Assembly: GCA_014302835.1 (NCBI GenBank)
Contig: CP060294.1
Location: 62,001 to 126,000, forward strand
Source of the DNA: Pedobacter sp. PAMC26386
GTDB lineage: Bacteria; Bacteroidota; Bacteroidia; Sphingobacteriales; Sphingobacteriaceae
DNA length: 64,000 nt
Direction: 5' to 3'
The position numbers and the translations under genes are program-made. The notes under the pieces were generated by a model. The model worked only from the letters and a program-made list of their open reading frames with translations. It was not told the origin of the DNA and made no database searches. Of the stretch, positions 26,079 through 34,174 are shown in pieces; the first letter of the stretch is position 1, and each line of letters starts with the position of its first letter.

Positions 26079-27413
26079 TTATCTGTTGAAAGCTAATCTT
26101 TTTCCGGTTTCGTTAGTCATGAACTTCCCTTTATGGTAAGCTAGGTTTCCAGAAATAAAAGTATGGGTGATATCGGCTTTGAAAGTCTGTCCTTCAAAAG
26201 GAGACCAGCCGCATTTATATAATATATTTGCTTTGGTTACTTTAACAGGGTCATTCAGTGCAACTAATACTAAATCTGCCCAGTAACCCTCTCTGATAAA
26301 ACCTCTTCGGTCAACTTGAAAACAGGTAGCCACGTTATGTGCAGTCTTTTCAACTATCTTTTCCAGTGATATTTTTCCCTGGTGATACATTTCCAGCAGG
26401 GCCGAAAGTGCATGCTGGACTAAAGGACCTCCTGCAGGAGCTTTCAAGTAAGATTGTGCTTTTTCTTCGCTTGTATGCGGGGCATGATCTGTAGCAATCA
26501 CATCGATATGGCCGTCTAATACTCCCTTTAGTATCGCGTCTCTGTCTGCTGCGGTTTTAACAGCCGGGTTCCATTTAATCAGGTTTCCTTTTTCTGCATA
26601 ATCCTGATCGCTGAACCATAGGTGATGTATACAGGCTTCGGCAGTGATTCTTTTGTCTTTTAAAGGAGTAACCGCATCGAATAATGCAATTTCTTTTGCG
26701 GTAGAGATGTGAAGAATATGGAGACGGGTATTGTGTTTCTTAGCTAGGGAAACTGCAAGTGAAGAAGATAGGTAACAAGCTTCTGCATTACGGATCAGTG
26801 GATGCATGTTTATCGTAATGTCTTCTCCATATTTTTCTTTGAAAGCAGCCATGTTGGTTCTGATGGTCAGCTCATCTTCACAATGCGTAGCAACAAGGAT
26901 AGGCGCTTCTCTGAAAATATTGTCTAATACCTGTTCGTTATCGACGAGCATGTTTCCTGTAGAGGAACCCATAAATACTTTGATACCGCATACTTGTGCC
27001 GGGTCTGTTTTCAGGACTTCTTCAATGTTGTCATTGGAAGCACCCATGAAAAAGGAGTAATTGGCAAGGGAAAGTTCTGAAGCAATCTGATATTTGTCGG
27101 CGAGTAAACTCTGGGTTAAAGTGTTGGGAACTGTATTGGGCATTTCCATGAAAGAAGTAATCCCTCCTGCAACAGCAGCCATGCTTTCTGTAAAGATGTC
27201 TGCTTTGTGGGTTAAACCAGGTTCTCTGAAATGGACCTGGTCGTCAATCATGCCGGGTAACAGATGTAACCCTTCGGCATTGATTTCCTGATCTGCAGGC
27301 CGATTGATCTCCGGACTGATTTCTTCAATTAATCCGTCTTTGATAAATACATCTGCAACATAGATTTTTCCTTCGTTAACTAAGGTTGCGGCTTTTATAA
27401 GGATGGTGTTCAT
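26079..27413 (-). CDS. pyrC: Dihydroorotase
   Basis: Third step of pyrimidine synthesis: reversible cyclisation of carbamoyl-aspartate to dihydroorotate. The 444-aa amidohydrolase has the metal-binding motif DDQVHFREPG (residues about 57-66), the GGITSFMEMPNT segment typical of dihydroorotases, histidines in LVATHCEDE and LHILHIST, and the catalytic DHAPHT. Related allantoinases/dihydropyrimidinases are less likely. A perfect -7 box TAGATTTG ends 5 nt before ATG 27413. Confidence 0.92.
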   Translation of the reverse strand: MNTILIKAATLVNEGKIYVADVFIKDGLIEEISPEINRPADQEINAEGLHLLPGMIDDQVHFREPGLTHKADIFTESMAAVAGGITSFMEMPNTVPNTLTQSLLADKYQIASELSLANYSFFMGASNDNIEEVLKTDPAQVCGIKVFMGSSTGNMLVDNEQVLDNIFREAPILVATHCEDELTIRTNMAAFKEKYGEDITINMHPLIRNAEACYLSSSLAVSLAKKHNTRLHILHISTAKEIALFDAVTPLKDKRITAEACIHHLWFSDQDYAEKGNLIKWNPAVKTAADRDAILKGVLDGHIDVIATDHAPHTSEEKAQSYLKAPAGGPLVQHALSALLEMYHQGKISLEKIVEKTAHNVATCFQVDRRGFIREGYWADLVLVALNDPVKVTKANILYKCGWSPFEGQTFKADITHTFISGNLAYHKGKFMTNETGKRLAFNR

Positions 27414-27418
27414 ATTGC

Positions 27419-27426
27419 CAAATCTA
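27419..27426 (-). promoter_or_regulatory. Promoter -7 box of pyrC
   Basis: Minus strand TAGATTTG, followed by GCAAT and the ATG of pyrC. With 5 nt of spacing the transcript should begin at or next to the start codon. Confidence 0.62.
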
Positions 27427-27547
27427 AGAATTTTGGAGCAATATTTTTAGGCATGATTCAGATCATTTAAGTGAAAGCCAGTGTTAAATATACGATTTTT
27501 TTTGTACGTGCAGGGATCTTAACTGATTTAAAACCAATTAATATGAC

Positions 27548-27555
27548 TAATTTTG
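27548..27555 (+). promoter_or_regulatory. Promoter -7 box of the GIY-YIG gene; decides the start
   Basis: TAATTTTG is a perfect match, and the ATG at 27559 follows after only GAA. The upstream in-frame TTG at 27553 lies inside this box and is therefore unlikely to be a start codon. Confidence 0.6.
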
Positions 27556-27558
27556 GAA

Positions 27559-28233
27559 ATGATTATTAAACACGCACTAACCAAGACACAGGAAAGCTTT
27601 ATAAAAAAACACAAAATCCCAGCGGATTTGCTGTTTGACGCACAAGGAGAGGGGATGACAGAAGAGCTAAAGCAGCGTATGTCTGAGGCAAACACAGTTT
27701 TTGCATACAACACTGTAGGTTGTGTTAAAGATGATAATCATACTTTTAAAACTATTGGTGGTCATTGTCCACAATGTGAAACGGGTAAAATTGCACTTTT
27801 ATTGAGAGAGCATGTAGCTGGATATATTTACATAGCGGGATCGAGAAAAGGTACTTTAATTAAAGTTGGTTCTACAAGTAATATTATTGACAGAATCAAA
27901 AGTTTAAATATGCCTAAGACCAGATATGCTGGTTTTGATGACTGGGTACTTTTATATGATGCAAGAACTACAACACAGGGTAGAAGCGAACGTAAAATTC
28001 AGCAAAGACTGAGTGAGAACAGAGTAAATTACCTGATTGAAAAAAGCGGAAAGGCAACTGATACAGGTGAATTATACAGATGTTCTTATAACAAAGCTAA
28101 AGATGCAATTACGGCTTTGGAAACTGAAGAATCCTTCGAGTTTACCCAGATACATGAAAAAAGAGATTTAATCCCTGATTATCAATTCAAGAATTTAAAA
28201 GCAAGAGTACAGGTTCCAGTTGTTGAAGCGTAA
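27559..28233 (+). CDS. GIY-YIG domain protein with zinc-ribbon-like N-terminus
   Basis: A 224-aa protein. The C-terminal half holds a GIY-YIG nuclease-like domain of the T5orf172 type: GYIYIAGSRKGTLIKVGSTSN (about residues 92-112), an arginine/lysine-rich helix IDRIKSLN, and a later conserved Glu in GRSERKIQQRL. Upstream, CVKDDNHTF...HCPQC (about 56-77) looks like a Cys/His zinc site. Substrate and role are unknown. ATG 27559 is chosen over TTG 27553 because the latter sits in the promoter. Confidence 0.8.
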   Translation: MIIKHALTKTQESFIKKHKIPADLLFDAQGEGMTEELKQRMSEANTVFAYNTVGCVKDDNHTFKTIGGHCPQCETGKIALLLREHVAGYIYIAGSRKGTLIKVGSTSNIIDRIKSLNMPKTRYAGFDDWVLLYDARTTTQGRSERKIQQRLSENRVNYLIEKSGKATDTGELYRCSYNKAKDAITALETEESFEFTQIHEKRDLIPDYQFKNLKARVQVPVVEA

Positions 28234-28288
28234 CCTTATATAATTACTTTCTTTTTTTACAATTGCCTTTAACAGGCTGGTCTGTTTT

Positions 28289-28311
28289 TCTGGCGGATTT
28301 CAATCCGCAGA
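28289..28311. terminator. Hairpin between the GIY-YIG gene and the helicase gene
   Basis: TCTG-g-CGGAT pairs with ATCCG-CAGA across a TTCA loop, about 9 bp with one bulge. No long T run follows on the + strand, so it is a weak terminator candidate. It lies 37 nt before the helicase promoter. Confidence 0.45.
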
Positions 28312-28347
28312 TCTGAAAAATGTAATTACCGGTCCTGTTAATTATAT

Positions 28348-28355
28348 TATATTTG
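28348..28355 (+). promoter_or_regulatory. Promoter -7 box of the DEAD-box helicase gene
   Basis: TATATTTG is a perfect match. It is followed by CAAA and then the ATG at 28360, so the mRNA should be leaderless or nearly so. Confidence 0.65.
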
Positions 28356-28359
28356 CAAA

Positions 28360-29697
28360 ATGCCAAAAACATTCGAAGAGTTCAACCTTAACAGACAGAT
28401 TTTAAATGCTGTAGCTGATGCAGGGTTTACGGTTGCTACTCCAATACAAGAAAAAGCAATCGCACCGGTTTTATCGGGACAGGATATTTTTGGTATCGCT
28501 GAGACGGGTACCGGAAAAACGGCAGCTTACGTATTGCCTATATTAATGCAGCTGAAATATGCGCAGGGTGATGCTGCCCGTGCTCTGATTTTAGCGCCAA
28601 CACGCGAATTAGCCATGCAGATTGCTGAACACGTGACTATATTTTCAAAATATACAGATTTACGGTCGGTAGTAGTTTTCGGAGGAATTGGTCCGAAAAC
28701 ACAAATCGAACAAATAAAAGCAGGTGTAGATATTATTATCGCTACGCCTGGTCGTTTCCTTGATATCTATCTTTCCGGGCATATCAATACACAATACCTG
28801 AAATTTCTGGTACTGGATGAAGCGGATAAGATGATGGATATGGGCTTTATTGGTTCTATTCACAGGATCCTTGAAGTTGTGCCGCGTAAAAGACAAAATC
28901 TGCTTTTCTCGGCAACAATGAGCGACCTGGTACATAAAATTGCTGGTGACTTCCTGAAAAATCCGACTATTATTGAGGTGGGCCAGCAGGCAACTCCCGC
29001 ACAAACGGTTACTCAGGGTTTATATGAGGTTCCGAATTTTAAGACTAAAATCAACCTTTTACAACATTTACTAAAGAATGAAATAGACTTTAAGCGTCTG
29101 ATCATCTTTTGTAAAACCAAAACTGTGGCTGATAATATATTCAGTTTTATTGAACGCAGATACGGTGCTGATGTGGTGAGAGTCATTCATGCAAATAAGG
29201 GGCAGAATACGAGAATTAATTCGATCAATAGTTTCAAAGAAGGGAGTATCCGTGTGCTGGTAGCTACTGATGTGGCCTCACGTGGGATTGATGTGGCTGA
29301 GGTTAGTCATGTAATTAACTTTGATGTACCTATTATTATTGAGGATTACGTTCACCGTATTGGCCGTACTGGAAGGGCTTATGCTAAGGGGGATGCACTT
29401 ACATTCTGTACTGAAGCTGAAAAATATTATATCAAAAAGATTGAGAAATTGATGCGTCAGACTATTCCTGTTGTGGAGTTGCCTAAGGAAGTTTTCGTAG
29501 AGGAAACACCTTATGAGGAACGTCAGTATATTGCCAGGGAAATTGATAATCAGAAGAGGAAGGATGATCCTGATTTTAAAGGCGCTTTCCATGAGAAAAA
29601 ACACGCTGCTGCAATTGCTGCTGCTGCTGCTGCCTCTGCTAAGAAAAAGATGGATAAAACTCCGGCCTGGAAAAAAAGAAAATTCAAAAAAACCTAG
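28360..29697 (+). CDS. DEAD-box RNA helicase
   Basis: A 445-aa ATP-dependent RNA helicase of the RhlE/CsdA type, acting in ribosome assembly or RNA turnover. Motifs in order: Q motif (TPIQEKAI), I AETGTGKT (about 46-53), Ia PTRELAMQ, II DEAD (about 155-158), III SAT, IV-V in LIIFCKT and VATDVASRGID, VI HRIGRTGRA. The tail has an alanine run followed by a basic end, KKRKFKKT, likely for RNA binding. Which DEAD-box subfamily it belongs to cannot be settled by eye. Confidence 0.95.
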   Translation: MPKTFEEFNLNRQILNAVADAGFTVATPIQEKAIAPVLSGQDIFGIAETGTGKTAAYVLPILMQLKYAQGDAARALILAPTRELAMQIAEHVTIFSKYTDLRSVVVFGGIGPKTQIEQIKAGVDIIIATPGRFLDIYLSGHINTQYLKFLVLDEADKMMDMGFIGSIHRILEVVPRKRQNLLFSATMSDLVHKIAGDFLKNPTIIEVGQQATPAQTVTQGLYEVPNFKTKINLLQHLLKNEIDFKRLIIFCKTKTVADNIFSFIERRYGADVVRVIHANKGQNTRINSINSFKEGSIRVLVATDVASRGIDVAEVSHVINFDVPIIIEDYVHRIGRTGRAYAKGDALTFCTEAEKYYIKKIEKLMRQTIPVVELPKEVFVEETPYEERQYIAREIDNQKRKDDPDFKGAFHEKKHAAAIAAAAAASAKKKMDKTPAWKKRKFKKT

Positions 29698-29699
29698 TC

Positions 29700-29969
29700 T
29701 TGAAACTAACTCCGTTAAATATCGTTACTTCGAGCTGTCTGGTATTGGCTTTGCTGATGGTTTTTAGCCCGGGTGAGCATCTTCCAATACAAAAAGGGGT
29801 GAACGGATTGTTAATCGGTCTTTGTGTTTTAACTGCAATTATTGCTTTCATTTCAGATCTGATTTTCCGGAAGTTTATACCTTTGCTTCGCAATTTATGG
29901 ATAGTGGAGTGTGCTCTGATAATTTTTACTGTGGTTTTAATGCTTATTCTGAAGGTTATTTTAGGATAA
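29700..29969 (+). CDS. Small membrane protein, function unknown
   Basis: An 89-aa hydrophobic protein with three predicted transmembrane segments (about residues 7-24, 33-52 and 65-87). It starts with TTG at 29700, 2 nt after the helicase stop, so it is probably translated from the same mRNA. I recognise no family. Being reading-frame-closed and tightly coupled to the helicase makes it a likely real gene. Confidence 0.65.
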   Translation: MKLTPLNIVTSSCLVLALLMVFSPGEHLPIQKGVNGLLIGLCVLTAIIAFISDLIFRKFIPLLRNLWIVECALIIFTVVLMLILKVILG

Positions 29970-30050
29970 GATAAGATGACAGAATAAGGGAGTTCTGCAT
30001 GAAAGAAATAGGAACAACAAAAAAACACGAAAAACAACAATTACATTGTA

Positions 30051-30386
30051 ATGAAAACAGCAGAAATTAAAATAACGGTTGAGCTAGATGATAATAATGT
30101 CCCGGAAAATTTAATGTGGGAATCAACAGATGCAGAAACTCAGGATAAAGTTCCTGTAAAATCTATGATGCTGGCTTTATGGGATCATAATTACAAGAAT
30201 TCTATGCGTATTGATCTTTGGACTAAAGATATGCCGGTGGACGAGATGAAAAGGTTTTTTTATGAGACTTTGCAGACGATGGGTGATAGCTTTTTGAAAG
30301 CAACAGGTGAGACATTGATTATTGAGGATTTAAGAGATTATTGCGCACATTTTGCGGATAAAATGGGGATAGACCCAGGGAAGTAA
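30051..30386 (+). CDS. gldC: Gliding motility protein GldC
   Basis: A 111-aa cytoplasmic protein matching GldC: KTAEIKITVELDDNNVPENLMW at the start, PVKSMMLALWD, LRIDLWTKDMPVDEMK-like centre and a C-terminal EDLRDYCAHFADKMG. In Flavobacterium johnsoniae it supports gliding, but its molecular role is unknown and homologues occur in non-motile species. It is unlinked here to gldB, and 10 kb from gldFG. It is followed by a terminator at 30404. Confidence 0.9.
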   Translation: MKTAEIKITVELDDNNVPENLMWESTDAETQDKVPVKSMMLALWDHNYKNSMRIDLWTKDMPVDEMKRFFYETLQTMGDSFLKATGETLIIEDLRDYCAHFADKMGIDPGK

Positions 30387-30403
30387 TTTTCAAGGTAAAA
30401 AAG

Positions 30404-30471
30404 AAAGGCGTTTTTTTCTGGTATTTGTTTTCTATAAGAGACTGATATACAGATGTAAACGCCTTTTTTTT
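30404..30471 (+). terminator. Terminator after gldC (long loop)
   Basis: AAAGGCGTTT (30404-30413) pairs perfectly with AAACGCCTTT (30457-30466), followed by a T run to 30471. The 43-nt loop is unusually long for an intrinsic terminator. Confidence 0.65.
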
Positions 30472-30604
30472 GTTATCTGGCCTTGATTGAAGTAGGTTAT
30501 TGGCTGGCTTATAAGAGGACGTTACATATATGAATGTGTTTTTAAACTTAAATTATTAATTTTTAGATTAAATGAAGTAGTTTTACTGCTAGAGACATAA
30601 ACAT

Positions 30605-31147
30605 ATGGAACAATTAAAGGAACAATTAACCGGTTTAGAAAGAATTATTCGGGTATTAGTTCGTAATACGGAAAGTATAAATGCCGGTATTGCTGGGATT
30701 AATGAAAGACTGGATAGGATTGAGGTGAGGTTGGATGGCATAGACGCTAGGTTAGATCGCGTAGAACAAAGACTCGATCTCGTAGAACAAAGGCTAGATC
30801 GTGTAGAACAAAGACTGGATCGTGTAGAACAAAGGTTGAATCTGGTAGAACAAAGGCTGGATAAATTTGAGTTAAGACTTGACCAGGTTGAAGCTCAGCT
30901 AAATGAGTTGGTCAAGAACACTAAGGCTGGCTTTGATGCGATAGAGGAGAAATTCAAAGCAATCGATGAGAAATTTGCGATTATAGATCTAAGATTTGCT
31001 GAAGCAGATTGTAGCTTTGACAGGATTCAGTTTAACTTTAATAAGGTTCACCAGAAGCTGGACTTTGTCATAGAGGAAATTGTCAAAATTGATGGTGTAA
31101 CCCGTTATATTGATATGGATAAAAACCTGAAAAGGATAAAATCTTAA
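30605..31147 (+). CDS. Coiled-coil protein with tandem heptad repeats
   Basis: A 180-aa acidic helical protein of unknown function. Residues about 33-99 consist of consecutive heptads of the form RLDRVEQ (L at one core position, V/I at the other), predicting a long two- or three-stranded coiled coil. In DNA the heptads are near-identical 21-nt units (about 30719-30890), so copy number can change by slippage. The rest (about 100-180) is also helical (AIEEKFKAIDEKFAIID). No signal peptide or membrane segment is visible. Confidence 0.7.
   Translation: MEQLKEQLTGLERIIRVLVRNTESINAGIAGINERLDRIEVRLDGIDARLDRVEQRLDLVEQRLDRVEQRLDRVEQRLNLVEQRLDKFELRLDQVEAQLNELVKNTKAGFDAIEEKFKAIDEKFAIIDLRFAEADCSFDRIQFNFNKVHQKLDFVIEEIVKIDGVTRYIDMDKNLKRIKS
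30719..30890 (+). repeat. 21-nt tandem repeats coding for heptads
   Basis: Repeated units such as cgtagaacaaagactggat encode RLDRVEQ. About five neighbouring copies (30750-30860) differ at only one to three bases, and the flanking copies have diverged more. The array is in frame within the coiled-coil gene. Confidence 0.75.
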
Positions 31148-31262
31148 CGTGAGCTCAGGAATTCTCCGGAAGAATGGAAGCCTCAATCCGGGGCTTTCAT
31201 TCTTTAATGGGTTACAGAACGTATTTATGTGTTATCTTAAATAGAATTCTGAAAATAGATGA

Positions 31263-31270
31263 TACTTTTG
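31263..31270 (+). promoter_or_regulatory. Promoter -7 box; supports the later start at 31291
   Basis: TACTTTTG is a perfect TAnnTTTG match, 20 nt before the ATG at 31291. It lies inside the longer open frame that begins at 31174, which argues against the earlier start. Confidence 0.5.
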
Positions 31271-31290
31271 TTTTATTAATTGTGTTTTTT

Positions 31291-31710
31291 ATGAAAGTTC
31301 AAGGGGTTATTGGAGCCTTATTATTAGCTATTGGAGGAATGTGTCCTTTAGTTCATGTACCTATTGTTGGAAATTGGAACTATTTTGGGATTGATCAGTC
31401 TCTTGGGATTATTTTTTATGTGATAGTTGTGCTCGCTTTTCTAGGTGCGTTTCTAAATAAGACGGGTTTGTTAAGGGTTTGTGGGTGGTCTGCTATTGGG
31501 ATGGTTATTTTGACACTGGCTGCTGTCTGGTTTAAATCGCATGACTATTTTAGTTTTATACATTTTAAGAAACTAATCAACCTGGCCTCTGGCATGGTGA
31601 AATATAAATGGGGATGGTTTGTAATTCTGGCCGGAGTATTACCCCTTATTACAGTGAGAAAGCCGGTTGTTGTTCGGCCGAATCCTGAAGTTCAGCTCTC
31701 AGAACTTTAA
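31291..31710 (+). CDS. Four-helix membrane protein, function unknown
   Basis: A 139-aa integral membrane protein with about four transmembrane segments (residues about 5-22, 34-52, 60-80 and 105-125). The start at 31291 (MKVQGVIGALLLAIGG) is preferred over an in-frame ATG at 31174, because it begins directly with the first membrane helix and has a promoter box just upstream. I recognise no family. Its 3' end overlaps ogt tail to tail by 12 nt. Confidence 0.62.
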   Translation: MKVQGVIGALLLAIGGMCPLVHVPIVGNWNYFGIDQSLGIIFYVIVVLAFLGAFLNKTGLLRVCGWSAIGMVILTLAAVWFKSHDYFSFIHFKKLINLASGMVKYKWGWFVILAGVLPLITVRKPVVVRPNPEVQLSEL

Positions 31711-32190
31711 CTGGAGCTGTCCCTGCTGGGAAATTTCATGTTCGTGGTTTAATAACCAGTGTTTGCGCCAGAGACCACCAGCAAATCCTACGAGTTTTCC
31801 GCTACTGCCGATTACACGGTGGCAGGGTACAATAATAGCAAGATCATTTTTGCCATTTGCACTCGCAATGGCGCGAATGGCAAGCGGATTTCCCAATTGT
31901 AGAGATTGGATGGCATAGGAAATGGTTGTACCGTAAGGGATCGTTTTTAGAACCTGCCATACGCTTTGTTGAAATTGAGTTCCATCTTGCTGATTAGGAA
32001 AAGTAAACGGTTGTGGTGAACCATCAAAATAGGCAGATAATTCTGTTGCTGCATGATGGCTGAGCTCATTTTCCCGTAAGGTGGGATTGGGTGGGTGATG
32101 AAAAGAAACCTTAAATACAGCATTGTCGCTGGCATAAATGCTGATCTCCCCAATGGGGCTGTGAACCACAGTGCAGTACTCTTTTATCAT
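31699..32190 (-). CDS. ogt: Methylated-DNA--protein-cysteine methyltransferase
   Basis: Repairs O6-alkylguanine by transferring the alkyl group to its own cysteine. The 163-aa protein has the active-site motif PCHRV within AIIVPCHRVIGSSGKLVGFAGG (about residues 120-140) and the helix-turn-helix region FQQSVWQVLKTIPYGTTISY with the arginine-finger segment nearby. It is the Ogt-like short form without an Ada regulatory domain. The gene overlaps the convergent membrane protein gene by 12 nt and is divergent from ccmB. Confidence 0.94.
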   Translation of the reverse strand: MIKEYCTVVHSPIGEISIYASDNAVFKVSFHHPPNPTLRENELSHHAATELSAYFDGSPQPFTFPNQQDGTQFQQSVWQVLKTIPYGTTISYAIQSLQLGNPLAIRAIASANGKNDLAIIVPCHRVIGSSGKLVGFAGGLWRKHWLLNHEHEISQQGQLQLKF

Positions 32191-32259
32191 AGAAGTACAA
32201 TATAATCAATATTTGATCGGGAAATAAGTCTCCTTCGAGAAAAAAACGATCCATAAAAT

Positions 32260-32267
32260 TATCTTTG
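32260..32267 (+). promoter_or_regulatory. Promoter -7 box of ccmB
   Basis: TATCTTTG is a perfect match, 7 nt before the ccmB ATG at 32275, implying a very short leader. Confidence 0.6.
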
Positions 32268-32274
32268 TGGCGAA

Positions 32275-32934
32275 ATGCAGTTAATAAAAGAAGTTAAATA
32301 TTTGATTGGGAAAGAGTTGCTATTGGAATGGCGCTCAAAATATGCGTTAAATGGTGTGGTACTCTATGTTGTGTCCACTATTTTTGTCTGCTTTCTTTCT
32401 TTTGTGTCACTAAGAGGAATAACCTGGAATGCTTTATTCTGGATTATCATGTTATTTGCATCTATCAATGCGGTCTCTAAAAGCTTTCTTCAGGAGAGTA
32501 AAGGCAGGCAGTTGTACATTTATACCATAGCAAGCCCATTAGCACTGATCATTTCTAAAACTATCTACAACATCTTGCTGATGTTGTTGCTGACACTGAT
32601 CGCATTAGGATTTTATACCCTGGTATTTGATTATGTCCCTGAAGATATGGGCTTGTATCTGGTTGCCGTAATATTGGGCAGTCTGAGCTTCTCTACTATC
32701 TTTACAATGATCTCAGCGATTGCTTCAAAAGCGGGTAATGGTGGTATGCTTATGGCAATTTTAAGTTTTCCGGTGATCATTCCGGTAATTACTGTATTGA
32801 TCAAGCTAAGTAAAAATGCAATTGATGGACTGGACAGAAGTGTGAGTCTTGATGAAATAGGAATTCTTTTGATTATCAATGTATTGGTGGCTGTATTTTC
32901 TCTAATGCTGTTTCCTTACTTGTGGCGGGACTAG
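32275..32934 (+). CDS. ccmB: Haem exporter permease CcmB
   Basis: Membrane subunit of the CcmABCD complex, which releases holo-CcmE during cytochrome c maturation (system I). The 219-aa protein has six transmembrane segments (about 22-42, 47-63, 84-108, 117-140, 148-172 and 195-215) and the typical N-terminal LIGKELLLEWRSKYALNG. The ATPase partner ccmA is not found next to it or elsewhere in the window. ccmC and ccmD follow on the same strand. Confidence 0.9.
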   Translation: MQLIKEVKYLIGKELLLEWRSKYALNGVVLYVVSTIFVCFLSFVSLRGITWNALFWIIMLFASINAVSKSFLQESKGRQLYIYTIASPLALIISKTIYNILLMLLLTLIALGFYTLVFDYVPEDMGLYLVAVILGSLSFSTIFTMISAIASKAGNGGMLMAILSFPVIIPVITVLIKLSKNAIDGLDRSVSLDEIGILLIINVLVAVFSLMLFPYLWRD

Positions 32935-32973
32935 GGGATTCATAAAAATTAACTAAAATATATAAAGCTTTGT

Positions 32974-32981
32974 TACCTTTG
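32974..32981 (+). promoter_or_regulatory. Promoter -7 box upstream of ccmC
   Basis: TACCTTTG is a perfect match, 68 nt before the ccmC start, in the 115-nt gap after ccmB. ccmC may therefore also be transcribed separately from ccmB. Confidence 0.5.
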
Positions 32982-33049
32982 AACTCGCAAAACTAAGCTG
33001 ATCATAAGAATTGTGATTTGTTTAACAAGCGACCTTAAATCTGAAATAA

Positions 33050-33709
33050 ATGTATAAATCCTGGTGGAAAATTTTAGGAGCGATATTAGTAATATATTCA
33101 ACAGTCTTTGGCTTCCTGTCTTCAGTTCCTGCTCTACCCATATTACACGAAAGTATTAGAAATTTGTATTTCCATGTGCCAATGTGGTTTAGTATGATTG
33201 TGCTTTTCAGTGTTTCCGTATTTCATAGTATAAAATATTTGAGCACTAATAATGAAGTGCATGATATGAAGGCAGTACAAAGCGTTAACGCAGGGATAGT
33301 GTTTGGTTTGTTGGGAATAGTAACAGGAGCTATCTGGGCTAAATTTACCTGGGGTCAGGCCTGGAGTTTTGATGTGAAGCAGAACTTTGCAGCTATCGCG
33401 TTGTTATTGTATTTCGCTTACCTGGTACTTAGAAATGCAATTGACGAAGAGCAAAAAAGGGCGAAGATTGCAGCGATATACAATATTTTTGCTTTCCCGA
33501 TGATGGTTGTATTGCTGTTTGTTTTACCAAGGTTATCAGATTCATTGCACCCTGGTAATGGCGGTAACCCCGGATTTAATTCCTACGATCTTGATCGCCA
33601 TATGAGAATGGTATTTTACCCTGCATGTTTGGGCTGGATATTAATTGGCTACTGGATCTATACCATACTTTTCAGGGTCTCTTCATTAGAGAAAAATAAA
33701 ATAGTATAA
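33050..33709 (+). CDS. ccmC: Haem handling protein CcmC (CcsA/CcmC family)
   Basis: A polytopic membrane protein (219 aa, six transmembrane segments) that binds haem and loads it onto CcmE. The periplasmic tryptophan-rich motif is WGQAWSFD (about residues 104-111), compared with the usual WGxxWxWD: the third aromatic is Phe. Conserved histidines lie in the loops before (NLYFHVPMW, about 42) and after (SDSLHPG, about 165). Confidence 0.9.
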   Translation: MYKSWWKILGAILVIYSTVFGFLSSVPALPILHESIRNLYFHVPMWFSMIVLFSVSVFHSIKYLSTNNEVHDMKAVQSVNAGIVFGLLGIVTGAIWAKFTWGQAWSFDVKQNFAAIALLLYFAYLVLRNAIDEEQKRAKIAAIYNIFAFPMMVVLLFVLPRLSDSLHPGNGGNPGFNSYDLDRHMRMVFYPACLGWILIGYWIYTILFRVSSLEKNKIV

Positions 33710-33804
33710 ATCGTTAAATATTTGATAAAATCTGTCTGGGTTTACAATTCTAATAGTGGATTAGGTTCAGGCAAATTTCAGTATCATTAAAATGCAAATT
33801 TCAG

Positions 33805-34011
33805 ATGAAAAAATTAATTACTACAGTCCTGATGTTAATGGTTGTGATGCAACTTTTTGCTCAGGATCAGGGTTCTTCGGTTGTTAACACCCTGGCCGGA
33901 TCAGAAAAAATTTACGTGGTTGTTGTTTGTGTAGCCGTTATTTTGTTAGGACTGCTCTTTTTCCTGTTCTCAATTGACCGAAGATTAAAAAAACTGGAAA
34001 AAAAATCTTAA
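33805..34011 (+). CDS. ccmD: CcmD family protein
   Basis: A 68-aa small membrane protein with an N-terminal signal-like segment (MKKLITTVLMLMVVMQLFAQ), one transmembrane helix (about residues 36-56) and a basic tail FSIDRRLKKLEKKS. This is the form of CcmD found in Bacteroidota, which stabilises the CcmABC-CcmE complex in system I organisms. It lies 95 nt after ccmC. Confidence 0.85.
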   Translation: MKKLITTVLMLMVVMQLFAQDQGSSVVNTLAGSEKIYVVVVCVAVILLGLLFFLFSIDRRLKKLEKKS

Positions 34012-34174
34012 GGTAAAAAATTATTTTAAACCCTTTAACACAGGTTTTTGGGTGATTTTTAATGAGGTGTTTCAGTTACACTAAGCAATTATTAATTTGT
34101 ATTAATCATTTTTTTTAGTGCAATTTTGCAGTTATAAGAATAAGAACATAATTCAAATTCATAAAAATCAAATA

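Noticed and set aside
30051..30386. gldC region as part of a full gliding gene cluster
   Set aside because: No gldB, gldD or the later secretion-type gld genes (K-N) are adjacent, so gliding ability cannot be inferred.
34118..34174. Extended N-terminus for gdhA starting at GTG 34118
   Set aside because: The extra 19 residues (rich in Lys, Asn and Ile) do not look like glutamate dehydrogenase, and the ATG at 34175 gives the normal beginning.
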